Below, piece after piece: positions 11,861 through 22,222 of a stretch of DNA of 64,000 nucleotides; the stretch's first letter is position 1; the number at the start of each line of letters is the position of its first letter. The stretch is taken from NCBI GenBank assembly GCA_018343915.1, contig JABRWF010000001.1:1116001-1180000 (forward strand). The letters run 5' to 3'. The translations under genes and the position numbers were made by a program. The notes below the pieces were generated by a model, which was not told the origin of the DNA, searched no databases, and worked only from the letters and a program-made list of their open reading frames with translations. Origin of the DNA: Agroathelia rolfsii. Its lineage: Eukaryota; Basidiomycota; Agaricomycetes; Amylocorticiales; Amylocorticiaceae.

Positions 11861-13720
11861 ATGCTTCCCCGTTGCAGCACTAGATCTCGCCAGGCTCCTA
11901 TTCCTGCCGATGCAGAGATATCATATGCAGGCAGGACCCATGCTGAAAGGAATAGTTTGGCCAACTTAACTGAGAGGAGGACAGGACCCCCTCCTCAATG
12001 CTCCAGTAAGTCTTATATAGTCTTTAATTGTAGCATTTAGCTTTGATTGCTAACATAACCTCATATAGATAGCAATGCTCATCAGCAAACCCATCTGAAT
12101 ATTGAAGCAACTCTTGGCCATGAAGGGTTTGATCATCAGGCAATTTCTAGAGCTCCATCAGCTACCCCGCCTTCTCCCCATCAGGATTCACCTACATTCT
12201 TAGTTATAGAGATTAGCTATGAAGAGGTTGCAAGGGGGACATGCACCCCTTCTTCACTGCTTTTTGCCCCATCTCCTAGTTTGTCCTGGACTGAAGATGC
12301 TAGTAAGAGCTTCAAGTTATTCTAAACCTTTGTGCATCTAAACTAAAAGCTACAGCTATCCCATCCCCTCCTATAATGGACCCTCTAGAGCTAGCTGAAC
12401 TTATTTTAGGTCAGCCTATCTCATCTCTACAAAACCATTGTAAGTAAAGCATCTTGAATACTCTATCTAAGGCAGAGATTCATTACATCCACAGCTTTAT
12501 ATGAGAGCGCTACTAGCACTCAGGCTGCGTCTAGCTCACCTAATCTTCCTGGTGAGGTTGTAGTGTCTGCTAGCAATGCCTTGGAAGTTGGCTTACAATT
12601 TTCAGCCCTTCTTGTTCTTGGCTTGGATTTCAACAAAATCAAGGAAACAAGAGTATTTTACTTTGAATGCTCTGTTTCTCAGGCTGCCACTAGGATTTCA
12701 GTTCAGAACTTATGCCAACCTCAATTCAATGCCTCCGCTGATTTACAGGAGCTATGGCAGCAGCTTATGTCTGGAGTTATAGCAGCTACTCTAGGCATTT
12801 CTGCTGCACCAATCGATGTACATGAGCAGTACAAGCGTATAGACTATGGATTCACCTCTCTTAGGCCTCTATCCTCCTTTCTAGACTATTCCATCCTTCC
12901 TCACTCTGCAACATCACCCCAGCTCTCTCAACTCCTTGATCTGCACCAGCTGCCATTAGGAAGCCCAGTTTTTAGCTTGTATATTTATTATGATGTAAGC
13001 AAGCTATATACTTACTTATTGGCACATTCTCATCTATGCTCAAGGCATTCTATCTTCTTATTCAACAAAGCTCTGCTGCCAGGTTACATATAAATGCTAG
13101 CCAGCAAGCTCAAAATGCTCCCCAGGCCAATGCTTCCGGATCTGAGTCATCTGTTGATTGCCTACTGGCTAAGATAAATCAGCCTTGTCTTGACTGGATA
13201 CAGGACCATATAGCCAATCTCCGCCAGCATTGGATCCAAACTAGGACTAGGCTATATGGAACTCTGTATAAGAACTGGCTGCAGGTTTTGTTTGTTGAAA
13301 GGGCAGCATTGAATTTGGGCTTACCTTGTATAGATGGACGCTTTACCTCTAAAGAGATTGATGGAGGTTATAATCTCACGATTCAGGATGTTTCACATTG
13401 GATGGGCATAAGCTACAATACCTACCAGCAGTGGAAAACCAACATAAAGAAGATGGCTGACTTCATCCTTAACACTGACTACCTAGTGCCTCTTGTTGAG
13501 TCAAGTAACATTGACCCAAATAAGGCAGCACAAGTTAGGGCCAGCTATGACCAAACATTCCGAGCTAGGAGCATCATCCTTACCATCTAAACAAACAGTA
13601 CAAGCAAATTGCTACCAATGCCTACAGAAGGTGCATCACAGTTAGAATGTATTGCAGGGTCCATAAAATGGGAGGCTATGAAGCGACTTATGGCTGCCCA
13701 GATTGGGGAAATTATGTAGA
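11861..13720 (+). pseudogene. Unrecognised cargo gene, helical C-terminal domain
   Basis: Multi-exon plus-strand gene just downstream of the transposase. The ATG at 11861 opens MLPRCSTRSRQAPIP, and the exon ends at 12005 before GTAAGT. The next exons (12069-about 12300, about 12350-12429, 12496 onward) join in the same phase and encode a Ser/Pro-rich linker. The last exon (from about 13080) encodes a compact, helix-rich region with many Trp and Tyr residues (WIQDHIANLRQHW; DVSHWMGISYNTYQQW). A TAA at 13588 precedes further plausible coding sequence to 13720, so it may be a CAA-to-TAA change. I do not recognise the family. Intron positions between 12580 and 13080 are uncertain. Confidence 0.55.
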
Positions 13721-13950
13721 GTAATTGTATCAAAGCTAGCATCCATAAAATATATTAAAGAAAGTTTAAGGGCAAGCACAGTCAGTAAAGATGCTGTCTA
13801 GTTAGATGTTTGCAATGTGCAGCAAGGAAGAAGCCGCAAAGCCAAGGCCTGTTGTTATGCCTTAGCCTAAGTTCAGCCAAACTCTTGTCGCTAGCTCCGC
13901 CTATTCTAGAAAATTTAATCAAAGCAGCTAAGCTATTACAAACATGTGTC

Positions 13951-15638
13951 TCATTGTTTAGCTAGCAATAGTTTAAGGTAATGGCTAGGCAGAGACTGTA
14001 TGCTACCATTCTGCATGAAGTCTGGGCATTTTATAGCAAATTTAGCAAGGACCTCATCCTTTATATAGTAGGCATAGCAAAGTCGGTCACCCTCCTTCCA
14101 ATCGGTGCAGCTGTGTCTAAATATTGACCCAAGTATAGAAACTATAGTTCTGGGGAGATACTTGATTCTTCCTCCTAGTTTGTCCAAGCCTGCCAATAGA
14201 GGTTAATGGCATTCTTCAATAAATAAGAAAGCCAGATACAGACTCAGATATGCTTCTGTCATTGTTCCAGCACTAACCAGAAGATCTATTACAGGCTTGG
14301 CACCAGAGTTGTCATGGTGAGATGGGGTGATGCAATTAGAAATCAAACCTAACCCATTGAAAGGCATTCTCTAAAGGAGTCTGTTTGGATGGTTGCCTGA
14401 TACTACCCCCTCTTCACGCAGCTTGGCCAAAACAAGCCTACAGGCAGCATACTGTAGTGGCATAACAAGGCTTGCAGTAGCTTCGGCCAAGCTTTCTGCT
14501 CCATGGATATTGGTGAAAAATCTTACAGCAGCCTCGGAATTAATAGCAGGTGAAGAGTGTAGGGAGCTGTCTGGTTTCTAAAAAAAAAAAAGCTCTTCTA
14601 ACTTAACAAGCTACTAGATAGTATATAATACTTTACCTTATGACCCTGCTGAAACCATCCAGGAGAGAGATCAAGATTTCTAGCTTCAATAGCATTTTTG
14701 TCAGAAACCCGGAAGCCAGATGCTCGCCATGAAGATTTTGATTTGCCACCTATACAAGACTGCCGGAGTAAACTAGAGATGCTGGATGCACCATTATTAA
14801 AATTGTTCTAGGAGAAAAGAGCCTGTTTTTTAGCCACATAAGCAATAGAGAGGAGTGTTATTAGCCATTACCACGCATTTGGGGTGTATTATGCCTGGCA
14901 ATGCAAAACACAGGATATAGCCATGCTTGTCAACAAGAACTGTAGGATCTTGAATGTCCCCAACTGGCTCTAATTTACTATATGCATTTTTAGCAAACAA
15001 TTTCTCCTGCTGAGACAGTGTCCCATCAGCCACTGCCTTGAAGTTCTTCGCTTGATAAGACAATCAAGAAATATCAATAGGCACTGTTACTATATAATAA
15101 AAGCATTAAATAAGGCTCAAGGGTGAGGCTACTAAGCTGCATAGCTGACCTGGATTTAGCAGGGCAGTGGCGATTGTCAGAGCAACCAGGCTCCACTCGC
15201 CTTCACTTGGATGGGCCGATAGTTCAGCTGCCGAGATTTTATTGTAGAGTTCTTGTCTGTGAGCTCGAGCATCTAGACTGCAACACGCCCGCCGGTGGAT
15301 TAGCCTTTGCATCAAGATATAAAATAGAGAAAGCATGCCGAATGTTCTTGCAAAGCAATTCAAACTTGGATGAAGGCGTTTTGCTAGGCCCCATGTACTG
15401 GCGAGTGAGCATATCTACTGCATTTTTGAGCTGGGCCTCCATATACTCCTGAAGCATTTGAGGCCCCTGTAAAAACAATTCCTAAACCCCTTAGCCCTTA
15501 AATTGCAGCAGGCTTGCTCACATGCATAGCCTCTCTAATAGATCCATTTCTAGACTCTTCATCTGGTCTAGCGCTGCCTTTCCTTGAGCCTAGCTTGGAC
15601 GCCCTGGAGCACTTTCGGGAAGATCTATGGGCAGGCAT
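13951..15638 (-). pseudogene. TET/JBP-like 2-oxoglutarate/Fe(II) dioxygenase
   Basis: Multi-exon gene. The ATG at 15638 opens a basic, probably nuclear-targeting N-terminus (MPAHRSSRKCSRASK). Exon 1 ends at 15522 and exon 2 starts at 15466. Later introns fall at about 14815-14877, 14580-14640 and 14190-14240. The C-terminal part has the features of a double-stranded beta-helix dioxygenase: iron ligands H-x-D in SHHDNSG (14311-14319), the distal His in FRHSC (about 14113) and the 2-oxoglutarate Arg in GDRLCYAYY (14083-14085). Its pattern resembles the fungal TET/JBP family, which oxidises 5-methylcytosine in DNA. A TAG before RMPFNGLG (about 14365) and an apparent frame change near 15280 suggest decay, unless they reflect an unrecognised intron or a sequence error. 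Substrate is inferred only. Confidence 0.6.
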
Positions 15639-15741
15639 GATTTTTTTAAGAGAAGGTGGTTGCCAAGAAGATAGCTGGAAAAGGCATAGACAGGCAGGGG
15701 TTTCTTGCGGAGCCCATGCGCCTGAGCATATGGCAGCCTAA

Positions 15742-16480
15742 CTTATTGGGCTGAAGCCGTGCGGCCATGCTCAGCTGAGACCCCGCGGCTAGCACCATAC
15801 TGGCTATGCCATTTATAGGCTGAAGCCATTAGCCTGAGCTGCACTGCCATCCTAGCCAGCATCAAAGAAAAAAGTTTTTGCATGTTCTTAATATCAAAAG
15901 GGCATTAATTCTAATATAAGCAATTTGTTGGTCTCACAGATATGTAGCTGTATGAATTTCTATATTTTGGCGCATTTCAGTATAATTAATCTTTTGCATT
16001 ATCAACTTGCATCGCTCTACAGAACTTCTCTACCTTCAAACTTGATGTTACAATGCGCCTTCTGTATAGTATGGATAAAATAAAATTTGATTGACTATAC
16101 ATTTAAATTTAAAGATAATTATCATATAACCAGAAATGTAGATATCTGGGTGGATTTTGTCAGATTTTGGCAGAGTAGCTTTCTACTGGGGTTGGCGGTT
16201 TGCGCCTGTAAAAAAAGGGGTGCGCTTGGCTACGAATGCTTATTAAAACTAAATTATGAGGCAAACAAGGCCAGCAGGGGCTTGTAAGCGTCAGGGCAGA
16301 AGCAGGAGGACCGGACCCACGACATTACATGCATACTTTATTGAAGGCGATATCATCTTCACAGAAAAACAAAAGACAGTATCAAAATGTGTAAGTGACT
16401 CATGTGACGTTAAGTTGTAGCCTTTGTCCTCATCCTCACCTCACCTGCGTTACCTTCTATTAGCTCACTAGATCATATCC
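15742..16480. other. Non-coding spacer in giant element
   Basis: No supportable gene. Its left 100 bp contain several copies of the GGCTGAAGCC / AGCTGAGACC motif that recurs in other spacers of this element. The remainder is AT-rich. A short plus-strand open frame at 16087-16287 has no recognisable features. Confidence 0.5.
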
Positions 16481-16490
16481 AAATGCCTGA

Positions 16491-16695
16491 CGGTGTCCTT
16501 GAGGATACAGCCCTTAGAGAAAACAAAGCCGCCTGGGTATGAAGTCTCCCTGAACTACATCTGTTCCGCCAGTAACAGCAAATTGCTGCTGGGCAAGGGC
16601 AAGACGCACGGATCGAAGCCATACACCGAATTCTTTGATGAGTCAGGTGTATTACAACAAGAAAAATTAGAGCAGTTTGTTGGTGAGCTTGTGCG
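16491..16695 (+). pseudogene. Captured exon resembling signal peptidase subunit SPC2
   Basis: About 65 codons (SLRIQPLEKTKPPGYEVS ... KPYTEFFDESGVLQQEKLEQFVGELV) resemble the C-terminal cytosolic part of fungal signal peptidase complex subunit 2 (SPC25/SPCS2). In that family a Y-x-x-F-F-D-E-x-G-V motif is followed by an amphipathic helix. The two transmembrane segments that should precede it are absent within the preceding few hundred bases. A donor-like GTGCGTGG follows at about 16690. I read this as a fragment of a host gene picked up by the element. The family call rests on recall of the motif and was not checked by search. Confidence 0.5.
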
Positions 16696-16829
16696 TGGGT
16701 ACGGGCAAGGGTTATGGTGTGTTATGTGCGTGAGCGCATCATGCTTGCATGGAGCCTTGTGTTGTAGGCAGGAAGGTGCCAAGCGTATAGGCGAAGCAAT
16801 CTCCCTTTGATGATGCTTCAAGACTAAAA

Positions 16830-17150
16830 AAAAAATTGTGTTGCAGCATGAATTTATATGATGGATGCGTTTTTGCTCGTTATTAGAACCGGGTATAAGC
16901 TCAGGTAGCTGTTTGCTGGGATGTGTGAGATGACTTGAAGGGCAGCCTTTTTATAAATAGGTAGCTGCACTCTATATAGCTACAAGATACACAAAAGATG
17001 GCCACAGGGACATGAGACAAGTACGCACAATAGCCAAGGAGAGAGAGATATCTATGACTCTCGTGCACTGAAAATAGGGCGGTGAGCAGCCTAAGCAATT
17101 GAAATAGGCCAACGCCTCACACAGGGTGCTGCAATTACATTTAGCTGGAG
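16830..17150. other. Non-coding spacer
   Basis: No gene recognised. It leads into the 24-bp tandem repeat. Confidence 0.4.
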
Positions 17151-17151
17151 C

Positions 17152-17296
17152 TACATAGCTATGTTTGGCTGAAACCACGTGACCATGTTTGGCTGAAACC
17201 ACGTGACTGAGTTCGGCTGAAACCGCAGAACAATGTTTAGCTGAAACTGCATGGCTTTGCTTAGCTGAAGCAGTGCGGCTGGGACTAGCTGAAAAT
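17152..17296 (+). repeat. 24-bp minisatellite, about six units
   Basis: Six degenerate units of 24 bp, each ending in GGCTGAAACC or a close variant. The units alternate TGACCATGTTTGGCTGAAAC-like and more diverged forms. An open frame on the minus strand through the array (repeats of VSAKH) is a by-product of the period being divisible by three. The core motif GCTGAA recurs outside the array. Confidence 0.8.
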
Positions 17297-17299
17297 GGA

Positions 17300-18080
17300 G
17301 CATGCTGCAGAGCCAATACAAACACAGATGCAGCAGCAGAGCTGCTACTGTTCAATGGCATAAGCGGCTAGCCCAAGAGCTGGCAAACGCCTTCAGCTGT
17401 TCTCATTTTCTTGTGCACTCTCCCGCATGCTCTTACCCCCTTGCTCTTTTTCAACTCCTCTGGTTTGTCCACGCTCTCTCTTGCTCTCTAACATTGTAAA
17501 GGAACAGTTCCGCATAAGCTAGCCAAGCCACTGGCTATCCTTAGCTAATTGGTAAGCAGGTCTTAGCTAATCAGGCCGCTTATTTTCTGTTAATTGACTC
17601 AATGCTGTTTGAAATTCCCTGCTGCACAAGCCGGTTCAGGCTATTGGCTAAACCTAGCCGGTGCTGTGCCATCTGCCATGCCGTCAGAGTTACATGATTT
17701 GACTACGTGACGGTTACGAATAGTCACAGAGTATTGGATGCCAAGCAAAGGCTATAATTTTCCAAAGAGCTCATCCTCTTCTACAATACACACAAATACT
17801 ATTTATATGGAAGACAAGTTTGAGTCCAAAAGAACTGTATAGTTTTGACTAAGCAGTGATAGCATCGATCCACTGCTGATTCCTCTCTTTTTTTTCTTTC
17901 CTGCCCGTCGTCCTACTGAACCATAATGCAGCATCACAGACTAGCTGCACTGCCACCATCGGCCAATTTTCAAACGCCGCAGCCCTGCTCTTTTTCTTCA
18001 ACTACATCCGTCTCCTCTGGGGGCGGGCATGGCCTCCAGGCCTCACCTAGGCAGGACGCGACCGGATGGTTGTGGGGACA
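17300..18080. other. Non-coding spacer
   Basis: No gene recognised. It has short pyrimidine-rich runs and scattered GGCTAAACC / AGCTAATC motifs (17520-17670). Confidence 0.4.
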
Positions 18081-18470
18081 GACAACGCGTTGGATAGCGC
18101 TTAGTCTTCCTCAACGTTGCCTTGCAGGTGTGGATGTGGCTGGATAGCCACGAGGGTCAACGGCGCACCGGATGGTGCTTAGTTTCCCTCAGCGTCCATC
18201 TGGATCTCAAGGGTGCAGCAGGATAGCCATGGGGATGGACAACGTGTCGAATGGCGCTTAGTCCTCTCTAACCTTGTCTTACAAGCATGGACGCAGCTAG
18301 ATAGCCATGAGGGTTGGTGATGCGCTGGATAGTGCTTAGCCGCCTTTAGCATTCGTCTGGATTTCAAGGATGCAGCCAAGCGGCTGCGTGAATTTAGAGC
18401 ATGCTCAATAGCACTTAGCCTTAACATTGCCTTGCAGGTGTGAACACAGCTGGATAGCTGCAAAAGTTAA
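18081..18470 (+). repeat. 79-bp tandem repeat, five units, dimeric order
   Basis: Units of about 79 bp share GCGxxGGATxGCGCTTAG and GGATAGCCA(C/T)GxGGGT. Units 1, 3 and 5 carry a TTGCCTTGCAGGTGTGGA-like segment and units 2 and 4 carry CATCTGGATCTCAAGG, so the real repeat is a dimer of about 158 bp. Identity falls toward the right end. Open frames here are incidental. Confidence 0.8.
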
Positions 18471-18478
18471 ACAAAGCC

Positions 18479-18965
18479 TTAGGTATATTTATTTAATTTA
18501 CTCTGGAAACATGGACATTCTGATATATTGGTGTTAATCCACAGTCTGTGCACATGCTCTACTGGTATGCATTGATTGAAAGCACTTATCTTTTATGTTG
18601 CATTGGTATGCAATAAGGGCTCAAGTATGTCCATCTAATTTATTGTGGATGATTACACTCTGATATATTGATGAAAACCCATGGTCTGCTTGCACACCTT
18701 ACTAGCATGCTTCAACCTATAGCATCTATCTCCTGCATTGCATCAGTGGAAATCAAGGGCCCAGGTATGTCTATCTAACTTATTCTAGACAAACATGTAT
18801 CCTAATATGCTGGTCCCACCTACACACCTTACTAGTGTATATAAATTCCAACACTTATCTCCACTGTTGCCTTCGTACAGGACAGTAAGCAAAGGTATGT
18901 CCAGCCTACTCATCTCAGACCAACATATGTCCTGATGCAATAGCAGCCATCCCTTTGACTATCAA
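18479..18965 (+). repeat. About 140-bp tandem repeat, 3.5 units
   Basis: Units begin at about 18480, 18623, 18760 and 18893. Each opens with AGGTATGTCCATCTAA or a close variant, followed by CTGATATATTGxTG, a CACACCTTACTAG segment and CACTTATCTCC. Each unit start resembles a splice donor (AG|GTATGT). The array lies directly after the 79-bp repeats. Confidence 0.75.
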
Positions 18966-19667
18966 GGTACATATGCATCTACAGTAATTACACCCTCTAT
19001 TTTTTATCTAAGCTGTACAAGCTATAGCATCTATTTGCTGCTTTGTATGTTAATAGACCCTGTCCGCTCATGCACCCCTTTACCTTGGGTGAGTAGAATA
19101 AAATCACCTATACTATAATTCTATTATAACTAAGCCTCAACAGCATTATAAATAGCACCTGCTCCACATGCAATGTAGTACTGTAGATTACTATATTGTC
19201 CTAAACTTTTTATAATGTAATTGCATGAAATCAAGTTGGAAATGAGGTTGAACAAGTGTGCTAAGACCCAGGCCTACAGCTAGAGATCTAGCATTAGCCC
19301 ATAGTTCAGCCAAACAATAGATGCAATCCCAGGTCAGCCAAGGGATTAGACAAACCAGCCGCTTCAACGGAAGACCAGGACTAGGCCGTAGCTCAGCTGA
19401 ACCAGCTGCTTCAGCCAAAGGTCTGCCGCCAGCCTACAGTTCAGCTGAACCAACTGTTTTTGCCAAAAGGCTGCAGGGTCCTGCGCCCACCTAGAGCTTG
19501 GCCAAACTAACCGCTTCAGCTGAAAGGCTGAAGGATCTAGTATGAAGCCGCTGCTGTTTGGGGGCATTTTGCAACTCTTACAAAATCACTCCAAAAAGAA
19601 CACAAGCCGCTACCTACTGAACACACACTGTTACATTACCAAAAACTCTAGATACAGCTACAAAATT
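18966..19667. other. Non-coding spacer with AGCTGAACC motifs
   Basis: No gene recognised. From 19300 to 19540 there are at least six copies of (T)CAGC(T/C)(G/A)AACC or its complement, spaced about 30-40 bp apart. Confidence 0.5.
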
Positions 19668-21989
19668 TTAACTTGAAGCTTCTGCTGGACCCTTTTGCCC
19701 TGGTGTAGGCTCTGGCAGATGGTATGTAACCCAACACCCTTTAAGGCTGGATCCTTTGACTTCTTTAACCTCCATAGGCCGCTGCCTCACTTTGCGCCAT
19801 TCGCATTCAGGATTCTGGCATTGAAGGACGACGGCTTGCTTATGAAGTGCACCAGCCTTGGCAGCTTCTAACCCCCGCCCTTCAAGCTGCGCAGCAAATG
19901 AATCAACGCGCTTGCACAAAGGGCATTGGGCTAGCATGCTCTCTCCAAATGGATGATGGAGCGGGTTATGCCAAGTATATATAGAGCCTGAAGGATCATC
20001 GGGCGAAGCGTAAAAGATGGAGGAGTGCTGTGGCATTGTTACAGACAAAATACAGATATCCTCTATGCAGTCCTTCAAGGGGAAACAGCCAATCAGAACC
20101 TTATAGCAGAATGTCAATATCATGTTCTGGGGGAAAAGTGTTAGCAGGGCAGGAGCTGTAAAGCTGATAATGTGCTGGATTCTGACACTAAGTCGAGGCC
20201 TTTTCATCAGCAGCGGTAAGAGAATTGGTCTGACTAAAACTCACTGTGTTATGCCCCGGAGCAGAGATATGCGGGACTCTTCTTAGCTAATAACTTGCCT
20301 GCATGCTATTAGCCAGAGATACGTGCTGCTACACATTTTGATTTCCTCAGTAAGGGGTCCAAGGATGGTTTGAAGCACCTATGCCAAGCGGATGAGCTGC
20401 GATTTGAATAATACAGCCCAGCAATGCAACTGCCTACCTCCTCAGGCAGAAGAGCCCCATTCTTCTCGACATTCAGTTTGCCGGTGGTGGTGTCCAAGTG
20501 TATTGTGAGAACTACTAGAATTTGTTCAGGGCGGAGGCTAGAGAAGGTCAGCATTTAATACTTTGCCATGCAGTAAAGAAAATAAGAAAATTTACCCCCA
20601 TAACTTTAACCTAAGCCCATCCAAAACCTTTTGATGGCCCTCCAAAGCATCGTTATCTTTAATGTTGAATGATATGTCTTCACTTAGAAATGTTGGCAGG
20701 GTGCCGCCTTCATAGATATTTTCATACCATCCTGCAAGGTACCTGCGAGCCACAGCACCAGGCGAAGTATCCATGGCCAATGGAGTAAATGTAAACAGAT
20801 GCAAATTGATGACAGCAATGGTTGAACTCGAGAAACGCTGCCAAGGAGGGCCAACGAAAGAGCCTTGTACATCTAAGGGTTTTGTAAATGCAGGTTTTAG
20901 CAAGGGAATTAATGAGTATTGGAGGCGTTGGCCAGGCGTTTTTGGAAGTTCAGGTTTATAGAGCCCCTAGGGCAATACGTGAGGCTGGCTGTGTTAAGTG
21001 ATAGAGAAAACTCACCATGTAAGGAGGCTTGGATCCTTCAGTATATCGCTTCCCATCCTTGTCAAGAGAGGAATAGTATGCCTTGTTGAAGCAGTAGATA
21101 CATGCAAATGCAAGCTTATTTAGGTTGGACTTTCTGGGTATTTTGTAGCAGTCAAGGCACACGCTTCAAGGGCAGAAGTCGTAGGCAACCTGGGCTTGAT
21201 CCCCGCATTTATGACATCCCTAAGATTTTAAACCTTAGCAATAAAGGAGAGAGGCAGTAGAGCCGAAGGCAGCATACCTGATTATGGCCGCGGAGCAAGC
21301 CGTTATACAGAATCTTACCTGGCAGCAACTTTACTCTGAGTGAACTCTAAATCAATTGGGGCATGCGTTAGAAGGGCAAGGCCTGGCCAAGCTTGAGGCA
21401 ATCTGTCTTACATCCGCATCCATTGCGGTAGATGAAGCTGGCTTCATAATGGCGGCATTAGCAAAAGATAAAAGTAAAGGCCAGTACAATAATGAAAAAG
21501 GCTACATACTTCTTACCCAGGGGGAGGCGCTAGGTGCTGAAAAGAGCCATTGCTTAAGGCACTGCTCTACACTCCTAAAAAAAAAATTCTTACCTCAATG
21601 CCCATAGAAGCTGTAGTTTCCTGCTCTGAGGAAGGCGCTGGATGCTGAAAAAAGCTGTAGCTCTAGAAATCCCTCTATGCCCCTAAAAAAGATCTCACCT
21701 TAATGCCAAGAGAGGCTAGGGTTTTGTTCATCCTGCGGAGTTTGGCTAAACTCACATCCACGCCTACTTCAGACCCTGCAGGCTCCTCTGCTAAGATCGT
21801 GGGGCAGGGGTTGTGGCCTCTACTTGGAGCAGAGCTGCTTGTCTGCTCCCAAGATCTCTGGCAAGTGAGGCGGCCTGTTAAAGAGAACGTGTGCAGCTAA
21901 GCACGCGGATGCAGAGTAGATAGAGCCCTAAACTTACCTGAATCCTTGGCCTTGCCTTTTTTTGACAGGCTTTGTTTGCTTTGAGACAT
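19668..21989 (-). pseudogene. Zinc-finger/caspase-CHAT-like protein of cargo
   Basis: Multi-exon gene of a family widespread in basidiomycetes. The ATG at 21989 opens MSQSKQSLSKKGKAK. After variable exons a treble-clef type zinc domain appears (CHKCG ... SVCLDC ... CIYC, 21070-21190). Exons 20592-20945 and 20455-20535 lead to VVLTIHLDTTTG (about 20505) and, after a 59-nt intron, YLWLIACRQ (about 20315). A His after one beta-strand and a Cys after the next is the catalytic arrangement of caspase/CHAT-fold peptidases. The last exon encodes a C-terminal zinc ribbon (CPLCKR ... CQNPEC, 19785-19930). TGA at about 21168 within the first zinc domain (CP*SVC) and TAA after CRQVIS suggest decay by C-to-T change. 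Peptidase activity is inferred. Confidence 0.55.
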
Positions 21990-22222
21990 ATTGGAGTAAA
22001 GCTAGAGGAGTTTAAGACAAGTTAGAATCTGGAATGCAAACTGCAACCGCTATGGCCAGACTGCAGAGTAGGCTGTTTGCCATGAGGACAGATGCTGCGC
22101 TGAGCAGTCACGTGATTTAAGCCAAACTTGAGGCTCCCACATCTTTGCATCCTATCTGTTCATCTCACCCTCAGCCGCATCAGCTTTAATCCTCTCCAAG
22201 CTTTCAATCGAAATTACTTAAA

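Noticed and set aside
16972..17361. Minus-strand protein with VSAKH repeats
   Set aside because: It is produced by the 24-bp tandem repeat (period divisible by three) and has no start context, splice sites or known homologue.
17926..18463. Open frames on both strands
   Set aside because: They follow the 79-bp tandem repeat and change frame with unit length.
17152..18965. CRISPR-like array
   Set aside because: Units are degenerate contiguous tandem repeats without unique spacers, in a eukaryotic genome.
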